Source: Rugalucina vietnamica
Lineage: Eukaryota > Mollusca > Bivalvia > Lucinida > Lucinidae
NCBI GenBank assembly: GCA_964017185.1
Contig: OZ024872.1
Span: 59,079,817-59,143,816, forward strand
Direction of reading: 5' to 3'
DNA length: 64,000 nucleotides
Shown: piece after piece, positions 42,502 to 53,588 of the stretch
How positions within the stretch are numbered: position 1 is the stretch's first letter
Layout: the number at the start of each line of letters is the position of its first letter
Translations under genes and position numbers: made by a program
The notes under the pieces: generated by a model
What the model saw: the letters and a program-made list of their open reading frames with translations, nothing else
What the model was told of the DNA's origin: nothing
Database searches by the model: none

Positions 42502-43259
42502 TTAATTGTCACAGCGCCCTGTCTGAGTAATGAATTTATGAACAGCTTCAAAAATGTTTGTATTTTCTTCCTCTGTGAGTCTGGGGTCTCCGAAGAGCAG
42601 GGATTTAGTTGGAAGGTGGAGAAAATCAGACAGAGTTCGGTTACGGATTTGGTGATAGTTTTGGCAATCGAGTAGGAAGTGTTTCGACGTTTCTGAGATA
42701 CCACAAGTGCACAGAGGACTTTCAACAAGGCTTTTCTTAAATAGATGCTGTTGTAGAGCACTACACTCCATACGTAATCGTGCATGCTGTATTTGTGGTA
42801 CTCTTCTGCCATAATAGAAATGGTTTGGAGGTTTTGACCTTTGTTCTGATAGCTTGCGTTTGAATTGGTTAAGAGAAGTGCTATTTCTAATCATTCCAAG
42901 CTCGTATTGCGGATGGAAGGAATGACTCGTAATATAATACAGAATTTGTACGAATAGTGGATATATTGTCAGCATTTCTTAGAGGATATCGTGCACGGTT
43001 TTGCACTGTTTCGGGTACGAGTTCGTTCAGATAGTCGGGACAAAGACCGTGAATCATTTTGAAGAAAATTATCAACTTTTGTTTACGTCTACGCGCCTCA
43101 AAAGTTTCCCAGCCGGTATCCTGATAAAGTTTACTTATACTGCATAATTTAGTGGCACCACTTACTATGCGCATAGCTTCGATTTGAATATTTTCGAGAA
43201 GTTTTTTTGTCTTGGTCGTTACAATTATCCCATACGACGCCGCTGTATTCCAGTGTAGG
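42502..43259 (-). pseudogene. Decayed CR1/L2-type LINE RT, C-terminal region
   Basis: Minus-strand frames encode RPTLEYSGVVWDN, then EAMRIVSGATK, TGWETFEARRRKQKL and NELVPETVQNRARYPLRN. In another frame come RLRMECSALQQHL and CTCGISETSKHFLLDC (cysteine-histidine cluster). These are consecutive landmarks of the CR1/L2-type RT thumb and C terminus. At least two frameshifts separate them (near 43200 and near 42900). The 5' end abuts the tRNA-like repeat at 43261. Confidence 0.75.
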
Positions 43260-43260
43260 C

Positions 43261-43540
43261 CTAATAGACATTTTTCACTTTTGAACGTAAATGTTGCTGG
43301 CGCGTGCGGCTGCGACTTTCGGTGTGATGGGGGACGACTCGTGAGGGCATATTTGAGATGAAGACGAGGGGCGATATGAAGAATTACTTAGTCAAAAGTA
43401 CCAATAGCCCAACTGGAGACGAATTAAACAAGACAGGCAAAAAAGAAATAGAACCAGACGTCTTTCTCTGTAGCTCAGTAGGTAGCATGTAAAGAATAAA
43501 ACCGAGGGGTCCTGGGTTCGAGTCCGGTTAGGTCAAAAAT
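43261..43540 (+). mobile_element. tRNA-like dispersed repeat, forward copy
   Basis: A 270-bp repeat starts with GACATTTTTCACTTTTGAACG and includes GGGGGACGACTCGTGAGGGC. It ends with a tRNA-like segment at 43464-43534 (CTGTAGCTCAGTAGGTAGC, then GGTTCGAGTCC). The same repeat occurs inverted at 48320-48595. The tRNA fold is imperfect, so it is a tRNA-derived repeat. Confidence 0.65.
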
Positions 43541-43827
43541 TCTTTTTTCTATTCTTAACTGTTTCCTTTTGTCGCCCCTGTGCCAATATAGCTTAGAAAA
43601 TGAAAAAAGAAAAGAAAAGAAAAAAATGCAAGACTCACAAAATGCACTGCTGCATTTAACGCTAAAATCGTACATTTGTGGATTAAAGTGTGTAGTGAGA
43701 AGGGAGTCCGCATGTATAGTGTTTTTTCACTTGTTGATTTTTCACCGATTGAAGCTGGGAGCTTGATCGCAATCATCGGTAGAAGAGCGGACTCGCGACC
43801 GATCCTCACGTCAACACGTAACGATCA

Positions 43828-44240
43828 TCTCACCGCCGTGTCTTGACGTGTGTGTTCGAGCCCCACACTGGCCACATATGATACAAGCCAAGTTCTACTT
43901 GCGAGAGGCGGCCCTGATAATTTATTACCGCACTTAATGATTCCGGATCATCTCATCGCTGTGTCTGGTGTGGGTTCGAGCCCCACACGGCGCACATGTA
44001 AGACAAGCCAAGTTCTGCTTGCGGGTGTGTCAGGTGGTTTTTCTCGGGGTTCTCCCGTTTTCGCCCCACCTGCTGATTGGCGCGTCCCATATGAGCTGAA
44101 AAAATCTTGAAAGGGACGATAAACTGAATAAAAAATCTACTCGAGGGAGTGCCAGGTGGTTTTCCTTAGGGTACTCCCGTGTTCGCCCCACCTACGGATT
44201 GGTGAGCTGAAATAATCTTGAAAAGGACGTAAAACTGAAT
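43828..44240 (+). mobile_element. Tandem fragments of a class II tRNA-derived SINE
   Basis: Three partial copies follow one another. Shared blocks are TGTGTTCGAGCCCCACAC (box B), GACAAGCCAAGTTCTGCTTG, CAGGTGGTTTTTCTCGGGG and GACG.TAAAACTGAAT. The complete version is at 62717-62985. An inverted fragment is at about 44915-44985. Confidence 0.7.
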
Positions 44241-44841
44241 TAAAAATACGCAGGATAATAAATCAAATAGTATAGTGTACATGTTCAGATATATCTGTGT
44301 TTATTAGATGTAAAACTACAATTTCACGTGCTGTCTATAATTCATTATGACATGTTTATGTTTCAAACAGATTATCAACTTGATTAGGCTTATTTTGTCG
44401 AAGTTTCGTTTTGAGTCCATCTGCATGCCATACGAAGTGCGATGAAGGCAACATCCTACATGTAGCTACATTAAGCAAAGCCACACAAATAATTTTGCTT
44501 ATTGAAAAATAAAATAAGAGAAATTTAATTGATCGATTCCAGGTCTTTCTAATGTTACTTGATTACAGATAAGGGTCTGATTTTGCTCATTTCTGATCAT
44601 AATTTCGTGTTTATACAATTGTCACCCTGTTCTTTTATTTATTAGAAATTAAATGACAACATTTAAACATACATATATACTAATGACATTTTTTCAAAGG
44701 CATTTCACATATGAACACATCATATATACATACACATGGGTCAAGGGATTGAATGTAGGCTAGGCCTGTGATTATCCAGACGGTATTGTATGCGTGATTT
44801 GATAGTTGTTTATAAAAAGCGATGGCTAGTTTATATATGTG

Positions 44842-44871
44842 TGGAGAGAGAGGGAGAGAGAGAGAGAGAGA
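44842..44871. repeat. GA microsatellite
   Basis: GAGAGAGAGGGAGAGAGAGAG, interrupted once. Confidence 0.9.
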
Positions 44872-44989
44872 GATTATTTTAGTTCACATGAGACGGGTAA
44901 ATCAGTAACAGGGGGGAAAATGGGAGACCCTGAGAAAACGACTAGGCACACCCACCACCCACAAGCAGAACTTGGTTTGTGTCACCTGT

Positions 44990-45165
44990 GATTGTAAGAC
45001 TGATCAATTGGGCAGCAACCTACGACGAAGAGTTCATTGTCTTGGTGTTGGTTGTTGAAAACGCGATATTGCTTTTTTTCATTTTTTACCCCATTTTATC
45101 ACATATTGTGTGATGTTGCATCAATCTTTGCTGTAAGGACTTTTGTTGTATCGCAGACATTTACG
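44990..45165. repeat. Foldback miniature element, second copy
   Basis: Shares GCAGCAACCTAC and TGTTGCATCAATCTTTGCTG...AAGGACTTTTG with 1328-1560, in the same order. Confidence 0.5.
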
Positions 45166-45384
45166 ATGGTGCTGACACTGATAGATAATATCTGAATATA
45201 CATATTCATGTACAGCATATCAAGCAGACATTTCACGTGTTCAATTTACCGACTTTTTATATGTAAACAACATATACATCCATGTACCTAATATATAACA
45301 GGGAAATTTGATTGTTCTGTGTTTGGCTGTTGAATTTTTGTCCAACGGCCCATCGATCAAGCAGGATCAGTTATCAATCCACAT

Positions 45385-45560
45385 TGCTGCTTGGCAAGCC
45401 GTAAGCAGTTGGTGTTAAGGTCATGTAAACCAGAGATCGCAGGTTTGATCCCTGGATCCTCAAGTCTGTCGGATGATACTATTAACTGATGTTTCGTTTC
45501 CATATGACCTTTACTGTTGAATTAACGTTAAACCTCAAATCAGCAAACCAATTAAATTTA
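45385..45560 (+). mobile_element. tRNA-derived SINE, same family as 2553-2725
   Basis: A head with AGCAGTTGGTGTTAAGG and GGTTTGATCCCTGG (box B) is followed by AAGTCTGTCGGATGATAC and TTCCATATGACCT, blocks also present at 2620-2690. Confidence 0.65.
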
Positions 45561-45764
45561 TTATTTACGTAAATTCAGATTGAGTAAGAAGCTTACGTGC
45601 ATTTATGCTCGCCCGGTTCCGGACGCAAAAATGCCCGTATGAGTAAGGTTAAGAATGATCAAGGTGTTGTACATGTAGCTCTGTCGTCAGCATGTGTAAT
45701 ACATGTGTACTAAAATGGTGCCCTGTATCATGACGCTAGCATAATAAAACCTTAACGAGCAATA

Positions 45765-45882
45765 TACAGTGTTTTTAAAATTGTAAAAAATGAAAATTTT
45801 CAGTTCAACATTTTTATCTTTTTATTTTGCTCAAAATATAGATTGTTGGTACACGCTAGAGTACTCACAATCTGTGTTTTTA
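45765..45882. mobile_element. Palindromic foldback family, copy 2, left part
   Basis: TTTTGCTCAAAATATAGATTG and GTTGGTACACGC are followed by GAGTACTCACAATCTGTG. The copy is cut by a Helitron-like element and resumes at 46734. Confidence 0.55.
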
Positions 45883-46023
45883 GGTGCATGGGCACCCTAA
45901 TTTAACCTTGCCGTAAAATATGTCAATATCATCCCTGGGTCATGATTTTGGCCATATTAAAACTTTGTAGATGCTAAATGCCAAGTTTCAATATCATAGT
46001 CCTATGGTTCTGCACATTTTTAA

Positions 46024-46082
<59 letters not shown>

Positions 46083-46733
46083 AGTTTATAGTGATGGCTG
46101 CCATTTTGGTCAAGTTACCTTGAAAATTTATTCAAACTTTCGTTCCTCTTCCATGAAGTTTGGCTTTGATCGGCCATGCAGTTGCAGAGATGTTTGAATA
46201 TTATGCATGTATATAGCCACCGGACAGGAGCAGAAAAAACCCTGGGTGGGGACTAAATGTTTTCATGAACATAAATATTCTGTAACTTTGTATGTTTATC
46301 GCAAGTTTCCACCCATTTTATTACATTTAACCAATTTCCCCCATTTAAATGCATGGGCGACCTAAGTTGACATTGTCGTAAAGTAGGTCAAGGTCACCCC
46401 AACAACATGATGTATACCAACTTTGAAGAACTCTATTGGCTGATGCTTCATACCAAGTTTCAAAATCATAGGACTTCTGGTACTGGGAAGAAATTGATTT
46501 AAAGGTTTTTGCTATTTATAGCCATGGCGGCCATCTTTGTCAAGTGACCAGGGTCATTTATGCAAACTTTCGTTCACCCTTCCTAATAATGCTCCGCAAG
46601 CAGTTTAAACTTTGATTTGCCATTTGGTTTCAGAGGAGATCATGGAAATTGTTGACAGACGACGTCGGACGGACGACGGGGCATAGCCATCCTATTAGCT
46701 CGCGTTTTGAGCCGAAGGGCTCATGTGAGCTAA
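45883..46733 (+). mobile_element. Helitron-like non-autonomous element inside a foldback copy
   Basis: Two diverged units have TAGGTCAAGGTCACC, GCCATGGCGGCCATC and TTGATTTGCCATTTGG. They end in a hairpin at about 46697-46731 (AGCTC...GAGCCGAAGGGCTC...GAGCT) and CTAA. The family is that of 32341-33886. A T tract at 46026-46080 lies within. Confidence 0.6.
46026..46080. repeat. T homopolymer tract
   Basis: About 55 consecutive T. Confidence 0.95.
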
Positions 46734-46862
46734 AAATAGGTACATGTACACCCCTGCATACCCAAGTTTAGCTGTATAAAGGTGTGGTTCAAGGGGTATA
46801 CAAGTCATGGACATGTTATCCTGATATGGATAACCGACCATGCTCGATATGACTTGAACTAT
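46734..46862. mobile_element. Palindromic foldback family, copy 2, right part
   Basis: AAATAGGTACATGTACACCC, CCTGCATACCC and ATACAAGTCATGGACATG correspond to the right arm of the copy at 55361-55633. Confidence 0.5.
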
Positions 46863-48140
46863 GTCAAAACGTTGTATGGCGTAGAATAAAACCACTTTCA
46901 CATAGAATTAAAGATCAACTTAATGTTTCAAATCGTCAATCATGACATGTATACATGTACTTTCATGAAAAACACGTGAAAATGTAGCTTTGTAAAACCA
47001 ATGTACGTATATACATAAGCCAGTATGTAAAAAGTCACATGGCGATATCGGGTTTTCCCACTAACAGTTATGGTTATATGAAGACGGGACCTCGGTTTAT
47101 TGTGTCACCATAAAGGCATGAGCAGCTCAGAATCGAACGAGCGACGCCTTGCTATACACACGTGTGTCTTAAATAATCGAATGCAGCAATGGAAGGTGTT
47201 AAAATGGAGGCATTTTATTCGCGCCAAGCATTTGTAAAACCGACTCGCATTGAACGAGTAACGCATTTTTAATGACAAACATGATAAGTGATATATATGA
47301 TGCGATTTTAGAAAATATTTCGTGTCAAAAGTCACTTCTTGTTCTTTGTTCCATTAGAATTAGACAGTTTAACGGAAAGGCAACAATTATTCTTTTATGC
47401 GTTTCGTTCTTGCGCTCAACCTGCTGAGCAAACGAGTCAGCTCTTCTTAATTTCATTTGTACCTGTCTTACATGTATATCAACTACGTATATATTCTCGC
47501 CATATGATTTTACGAGGCGACTTACTGAGCCACTATGAGACAATGTCCTCCACGGAACGTGGTTGCGAGAGTGTGTTTTTGTGAGTTTGAGTGTGTATGC
47601 GCGCTTAAAATTCAGAATATTGTTGTCCTGTTTTAGGGTTAAGCAAGGTTCAAAGCACGTTTGATCATCTAAAATTCGTAATTATCGCACTCGATATGGC
47701 TGAAATACTGTTGAAGGTCTACAAAACAAATTATTTGTATGGCTATGCATAATGTAGCTAGGATATTGTACTTATGACATGCAGATGGCTGTTGAATGGA
47801 ATCAAAACGTGCCATCAACCAAATAAACCCCATCAAGCTTTCGAGTATCTGTTTGAAATACATGTATAAACATGCCAAATGAATTATGTTTGCTCACGAG
47901 ACAGCACGTGAAACTGTAGTTTTTACACCTTATAAATATACATATATCTATATACTATACTATTTGAGTTAGTGCCTTACGTCCGCGGAAACCATTTTAA
48001 GTCATTAAGGATGGCAAACTTATCTTAGCCACATTATTCCTGTACAAGCCTCCAGAATATGAATATTTTTATGTCTCCAAGAAAGAAATATTGATGTGAG
48101 GATCGCTCGAAGATCAGCTCTTCTACCAAAAGATTCGATC

Positions 48141-48143
<3 letters not shown>
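46863..48143. other. No recognisable gene
   Basis: Short open frames without recognisable motifs. No repeat boundary that I can support. Confidence 0.4.

Positions 48144-48198
<55 letters not shown>
48144..48198. repeat. T homopolymer tract
   Basis: About 55 consecutive T, upstream of the tRNA-like repeat. Confidence 0.95.
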
Positions 48199-48199
<1 letters not shown>

Positions 48200-48319
48200 A
48201 GCACTTCAATTCCTTTAAGATTTAAGTATTTCCGATAGATATATATAATCAGCTGATAATACATTTTATATTTCCTTAGCTTTATTGTCACAGGGGAAAC
48301 AAATAAAGAAAAAATAAAA

Positions 48320-48595
48320 GTGGTCCTACCGGGACTCGAAACCAGACCCTTTCGTTTTGAATTCTAACACTCTACCGACTGAGCTACATGGCTAGACGTC
48401 CTACACTAATACATTTATTGCCTGTCTTACTTAATTCGTCTCCGTTGTGCTGTTGGTAGTTTTGACTGTGTAATTCTTCATAATGCCCCTCGTCTTTGTC
48501 TCGAATATGCCCTCACGAGTCGTCCCCCATCACACAGAAAGTCGTGACCGCAAGCGCCAGCAAACTTTACGTTCAAAAGTGAAAAATGTCTAATA
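48320..48595 (-). mobile_element. tRNA-like dispersed repeat, inverted copy
   Basis: On the minus strand it runs from GACATTTTTCACTTTTGAACG (48594) through GGGGGACGACTCGTGAGGGC to a tRNA-like segment at 48321-48394 (CATGTAGCTCAGTCGGTAGAG, TTTCGAGTCCCGG). It is the mirror of 43261-43540, 4.8 kb away. Confidence 0.65.
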
Positions 48596-48717
48596 AAGGA
48601 CACATACATACGTTCGAGCGATCTTCTGTCGAATTTAAATTTAAATGCTCTTAGTATATTTAGGCGCTGCCAAGCTTTAGTTTTAATTTCAGTGATAGCC
48701 GTTTATTAATGAATAGA

Positions 48718-48775
48718 AAGCCATGTATTAATATTGAGATTCACGCTCGCACGTGCTGTTAATACATGGCTTTTA
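48718..48775. repeat. Hairpin with CCATGTATTAA arms
   Basis: AAGCCATGTATTAA and TTAATACATGGCTT enclose about 28 bases. Confidence 0.65.
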
Positions 48776-48956
48776 CTTATGCTCGTTACCGGGCGCCGCG
48801 CAAAAGCACGTGCTAGTAATGAGAAACTGAAGTTCGTCTGGAACGAGCATAAACGCGAAAGCTTTTACGCGTATAAAAATGTGATGAGGCTTTAAAATTT
48901 AGTGCACCATATTTCTTTCGTTTCTGCACCTTATTTCTTTCGTTTCCGCAGAATTT

Positions 48957-49120
48957 GTGCAATAATAGCGATCAAAAATGATTTTGTCATTCATTAACAT
49001 TCGCTAGGTCCCTCGGGGAGTGTTGAAACCTCGGGCTACGCCCTCGGTTTTCAACACTTCCCTCGGGACCTAGCAAATGTTAATGAATGGAAAATCATAT
49101 TTGATCCCTATATTGTATCA
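48957..49120. repeat. Long palindromic hairpin element
   Basis: Arms of more than 60 bp run from GCAATAATAGCGATCAAA through CATTCATTAACATTCGCTAG and GGTCCCTCGGGGAGTGTTGA to a short loop with GGGCTACGCCC. The right arm mirrors this with few mismatches. It looks like a very small hairpin element; no target duplication is assigned. Confidence 0.7.
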
Positions 49121-49896
49121 TTTTAAATTGTATCATTTCCTTGATGTTCTATTTTAATTTCACTTCCTGGTACAATGTTTTCGACTCCTGTGATGTTGTT
49201 GTCGCCAAATGATAGGCGACTCCTCTTTGAAAGCGCTATTTCGGTTCAGTAAAGTTCAATTGTTTTCTATGCTGGCTGCAACACGGTTGCATACGGTTGC
49301 AATGTCTTTGTAACAAAAGCCATATATGGCAAAGTAAAGTATTACAAACTGGCAAATACAGAATCACCAAATATGCCTCTTATTTTGTCTAACAACTTTC
49401 TTTTACCGATGAGTTGCCTTTGTGATATTTTAATCTCTGCTCGAATAGCCCTTAGTAAATTGCATTTACATTGCCATATTTCACTCCCGACTTCGTATTC
49501 CAAAAAGAATGACTTACGCTATTTATCCATTTTGATACCATTTCACCAATTACTCTTATTTATGCAACACTTGCGATTATCTCTGACTTATTGCCTCCTG
49601 TTTCGACATCCTGCTGTTTCCATTATTAGTTTATCTGAAGATGGTATTTTTCATACAAGAATAGAATGATAGAATGCTTATTATCATGATTATATTTAAC
49701 AGTAAATTCGAGGAATTATATCACCTCAGATAAAATCTATACGTGAATCTTTTTTCTGGTTATACTACGTGGTGTGTTGTTTTCATAAAAAATTATTCTG
49801 TTCGCACAGGAATGAATGAAGAAGAAAGCAATCAGCATGCAATGAATTTTATAATCATTGATAAGCATCCGTCACTGAAACCAAAATGAAATTCTA
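49121..49896. other. No recognisable feature
   Basis: AT-rich, without a supported gene or repeat. Confidence 0.4.
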
Positions 49897-50844
49897 CGAG
49901 GGTGATCCAAGAAGTAATGCGAATTAATGTGTAATTTCTTTCACCATTGCCATCTTTCAAGATGGTTTACATCACAATAATGATGCATTATCGATTTTTC
50001 CAGATCCGATTACTATTTTGACTGAATCACATAGCAACCCTCGTAGCCTAGTAACAGGAGAATGCAAGGTAAACGACCTTGGCCACGGTTAAAATAGATT
50101 TTATTAATGTAATGAAATGTCATAATGTAAAGCATAATTACTTTAATAATCGTTTTATTCCAAAGTACAAATATCCCTTTAATAAATTACTGTACATACC
50201 TTGATGAGTTGAACGTGGCACAAATTATTGAGGTTCGACTATCTGTACCCCCTAGAATGTCTCTCTAAATGTCTACATTTTCATCAACGCCCCTTCTACT
50301 TAACCAAAAAGATAAAATTCCATACAATATTTATTTTTTGAATAGAACTTCTTCGTTGTGATAGGCTGTGGGCATAAATGTCTATATTTACATACTTATC
50401 TGTGTCAAATATACGCATGAATTATGGGTATTTGTCGTACTTGGTCGAAATTGTAATATTTTTGTCAGATGCCGTTGCTAGGCAACATAGAATAGTCCCT
50501 GCTGATCTTTGCATTTCGTTTTCTCTATTATTCCAAAACATAAGGCATATATAACACAACGAATATGATTTGTGTGTATATAAATGTCAATTTGATAAGT
50601 TGGAGCACAAAATCTTTCCCTGTACCTCAAACAAAAATGACATTTTCAGTCAATTTCGCGTCCATGTCGACTTCGGGTCGACAAATCAAATATTTCTTAT
50701 ATCTCAACTCGTCATCTGAACTTCATGATATTACACCTAATTACTGCACATATATGCACGTGTAAACATGCCAAATTATTTAAATGTATCTGCATTGGTT
50801 ACTAAAATATAGTTGTGTTCGCATTACTTCTTGGATCACCCACG
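49897..50844. mobile_element. Mariner-type non-autonomous element (948 bp)
   Basis: The inverted ends CGAGGGTGATCCAAGAAGTA and CGTGGGTGATCCAAGAAGTA match over about 24 bp. TA flanks both sides (49895-49896 and 50845-50846). The terminal sequence resembles mariner ends. No transposase frame is present. Confidence 0.85.
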
Positions 50845-50882
50845 TATATCAAATTAAAATAATTGTAAATAGGATATATATC

Positions 50883-50940
50883 ACAGGGGCGGCAAAGGAA
50901 CGTCACCCAACCTGGATTCGAACACAGGAACTCTCGCTTA
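50883..50940 (-). mobile_element. tRNA-like SINE head, 3' half (split)
   Basis: On the minus strand this holds GTTCGAATCCAGG (box B) and the 3' side of a tRNA-like sequence. The 5' half is at 52147-52190. The break lies where the anticodon loop would be, at TTA. Confidence 0.65.
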
Positions 50941-52146
50941 TGCGGCTTTCACACTAGAGCACGATCTGTTACGATCACCACGATTGACAAATCGCAACTA
51001 ATCGGGACATTTTGCCAAAATTCGACGTTCTGATACGTTCTCTTGCGAGTTGTTGCGTTTTGATACGATCTGTTCCGATCAAATACGATAGGTTGGTGAT
51101 GGGTCAAAATTTGGAGACACTATATTGGTCCCGGATAGAAACGATTAGTTGCGTTCCGATAGGATTATTACGATTAAGCCCCCGATTCCAATGCGATCTG
51201 ATACGATAACCACGATACTTGACCGCGATTTGATACGAACTGATACGCGTAGATGCGTTCCGGTACGAGTCCCAAGGACTGATACGATGTGTTGCGATAG
51301 ATTACGACTGTTGGCTTGACTTTTTGCTGATTGTGGTCACGATTGTGTCACGATGAGACCACGATTGGTATACATACTTCGAAAAGAAACATATACCACA
51401 TTACGTTTTTAATCACTGAAGACGAAATAACATTGATGATGGAAAGGGTTGAGAATGAAGAGGATGCGACATTTGCATTATTAATGCATGCTTATGATAA
51501 AGCCTTATCATTCCCCTTTCTACCCCTGCCACTGCTGCCATCCTTCAGATTTCTAAAAAATACTGAAAAGGACTGTATAACATTCAGTTTTCTATTGTTG
51601 ATCAAAGAATAAAATTCATTTATCGTGCCCGATGTGTTTATTGTATTGATAATTCGTAACAGATCGTAAGCATCCGTGGCAAAAGCGTGGAGTATCGTGT
51701 CTCATCGCATTTACTCGTATCAGATCGCATCATATCGCGAGTAATTCGCATCGTCTCGTAGTTAATCGTAGTTAATCGGGCCAGGCAATTTTTCTCGAAT
51801 CGTTACAGACCGTAACAATTCGTAGGAGATCGCAACTCATCTCAACATATCGCAGTGTTTTGGTCGACCCCGATCACCGCGATTCAGAAACAAGATGAGA
51901 TACGATTTACTGCGGTTTGTTACGATGACATACGATCTGATGCGAAGGCCACGATGGTCCCGCCAATCGTGGTTATCGTGGAAAAATTTTTGGCAGCCAA
52001 AAAATTCTCCACGATTAGCCCGATTATCATGATTGACATCAAGGTGTGATACGATCTGATAAGATTGGATACGATAGTCCCGATTGGTCCACGATTAACA
52101 CCACGATACCAATCGTGGTCGAATCGTGATAAGTGTGAAAGCTGCA
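50941..52146. mobile_element. Terminal-inverted-repeat element made of a 10-bp-phased TGATACGATC array
   Basis: The ends TGCGGCTTTCACACT and AGTGTGAAAGCTGCA are inverted with one mismatch, and TTA is duplicated (50938-50940 and 52147-52149). A 3-bp TTA duplication is that of PIF/Harbinger transposons. The related tRNA-like site at 52600-52618 (CTCGCTTACCGTGCG) shows the uninterrupted target. From both ends inward the sequence is a degenerate array of TGATACGATC, with CG at almost exact 10-bp spacing over long runs. It reads plus in the left half, minus from about 51640 to 51860, then plus again. A core (about 51390-51630) has one short frame with no recognised domain. Confidence 0.85.
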
Positions 52147-52190
52147 TTACCGTGCGTGCACTCTGTCAGCTGAACTGCCGATACACATGG
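52147..52190 (-). mobile_element. tRNA-like SINE head, 5' half (split)
   Basis: On the minus strand GGCAGTTCAGCTGACAGAGTG is a box-A-like segment. It joins 50883-50940 when the element between is removed. Confidence 0.6.
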
Positions 52191-52321
52191 TCGACTCGTA
52201 ACATTTTCCCCCTACTTAATAAGATTTGTCCCCGAATCTGTTCGGAAACTTGCTGGAACCGACGAGACCGTAATTGTTTGCTGCTCGCAGCCCGATTACG
52301 GAAACACTGAGCTACCAAATG

Positions 52322-52648
52322 CCACAGGGGCGGAACATTACGAAAACTTGCTCATGCAGTATACAGAGAATTTTTTCAGTAGCAAAAATAAAAAGAAAAT
52401 CAAAGGGAAAAAAATGATACCATTAATATTAAGGCGGTTCTAACAACTACCCACAATCTATGTTTAGGATCAGAATTAAGAAAAAAGGAATACCCCTGCA
52501 AACCCCAGTTTTCTATATAAAAGTGGGTTTAACGGGGGTATACATTTCACGGACATGTTTTCCTGATGAAATGTACCCCAACTAGGACTCGACCCTAGGA
52601 TTTCTCGCTTACCGTGCGAGGACTCTGTCAGCTGAGCTACTGAGCCAC
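52322..52648 (-). mobile_element. tRNA-like SINE with foldback copy 3 inside
   Basis: The minus-strand tRNA-like head at 52572-52648 has GTAGCTCAGCTGACAGAG (box A) and GGTCGAGTCC (box B). CACAGGGGCGG at 52323 matches 50882, the other end of the same repeat. Between them, 52341-52561 is a partial palindromic foldback copy (GAAAACTTGCTCATG, AGGCGGTTCTAAC, ACCCACAATCTATG, GGACATGTTTTC). Confidence 0.6.
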
Positions 52649-52655
52649 AAATATA

Positions 52656-53588
52656 CACATGGAAATAAGTTAGGGAACACCTGTAATAATGTGACTACCA
52701 ACTTTGGACTGTTTATATCCTCCTTTGTAAAAATTATGAAGAATGTTTTGGCAACTTGTCAGAATCTGTAGTATCCAAAGTTGCGTCTATGTGAAAATGG
52801 TTAGCATCAAACATAAACTGCGGCGCTCAGCGGCCATCTTTGATTAAGAAAAAAATTGCTAAATTTGAAAAACGCACTGCTAGTCTTTGCGATAACTTCA
52901 TTATTTGAACTCGCGTTGTCGTAATTTTTCGCAAGCATAAAGCTGAGACATTGCTGGTTGAACTTTGATTAAAAATTCTTTATTTTCTGGCCGACTGTCG
53001 GCGGTAGGCCCATACTTTTCCGGGGGTAGGTTTCATGATCACGTTTTGTTCTTTGGGTATACATTTTGCAGATTGTAAATGATGGGCCAGATTTTCGATA
53101 TGACCCTTTAGGAATCTAAACATGTACGTTCTGGTTATAGTGTCCTAGCGGAATTATTCTTTTACGGCTTTATTTGCAAAATATCCAAGAATTTTGCTTT
53201 CCATAGAAATCAATGCAAACTGTAGATTTTGTATGATTGACTGGTTTAGAGATGAAGCATGAAGTTTTAGGTCCGAAGTCGTTTATTCATTCAGAACGAT
53301 CAGATTCAACATTGTATTCCTGTTTTGCTTTCAAAAAGTGAGTTTTGCGGAGTGCAGAAGGAAAAAGGCAAACTTGTATTCAGTAAAAGTGGAGTTTTTC
53401 ACATATGGCATATTGTATTCTCCGTAGTGCAAAGATAAATTGTTGTGAATTTCCATAAATTGATCTGTAGCTAGACCAAGGTATGAAATATATGTGATAA
53501 AAATTTCAGTATCGCCAGAAAAAAGGAAAATTGATTTTTTCAAACTTTCCCCCAGGGCTAAAAGTGTTCCCTAACTTATTTCCATGTG
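52656..53588. mobile_element. TA-flanked inverted-repeat element (933 bp)
   Basis: The ends are perfect inverted repeats of about 25 bp beginning CACATGGAAATAAGTTAGGG. TA precedes and follows (52654-52655 and 53589-53590). It lies directly beside the SINE head. No transposase frame is recognised. Confidence 0.85.

Noticed and set aside
50941..52146. CRISPR-like array
   Set aside because: Repeats are degenerate, have no unique spacers, switch strand and sit inside terminal inverted repeats in a eukaryotic context.
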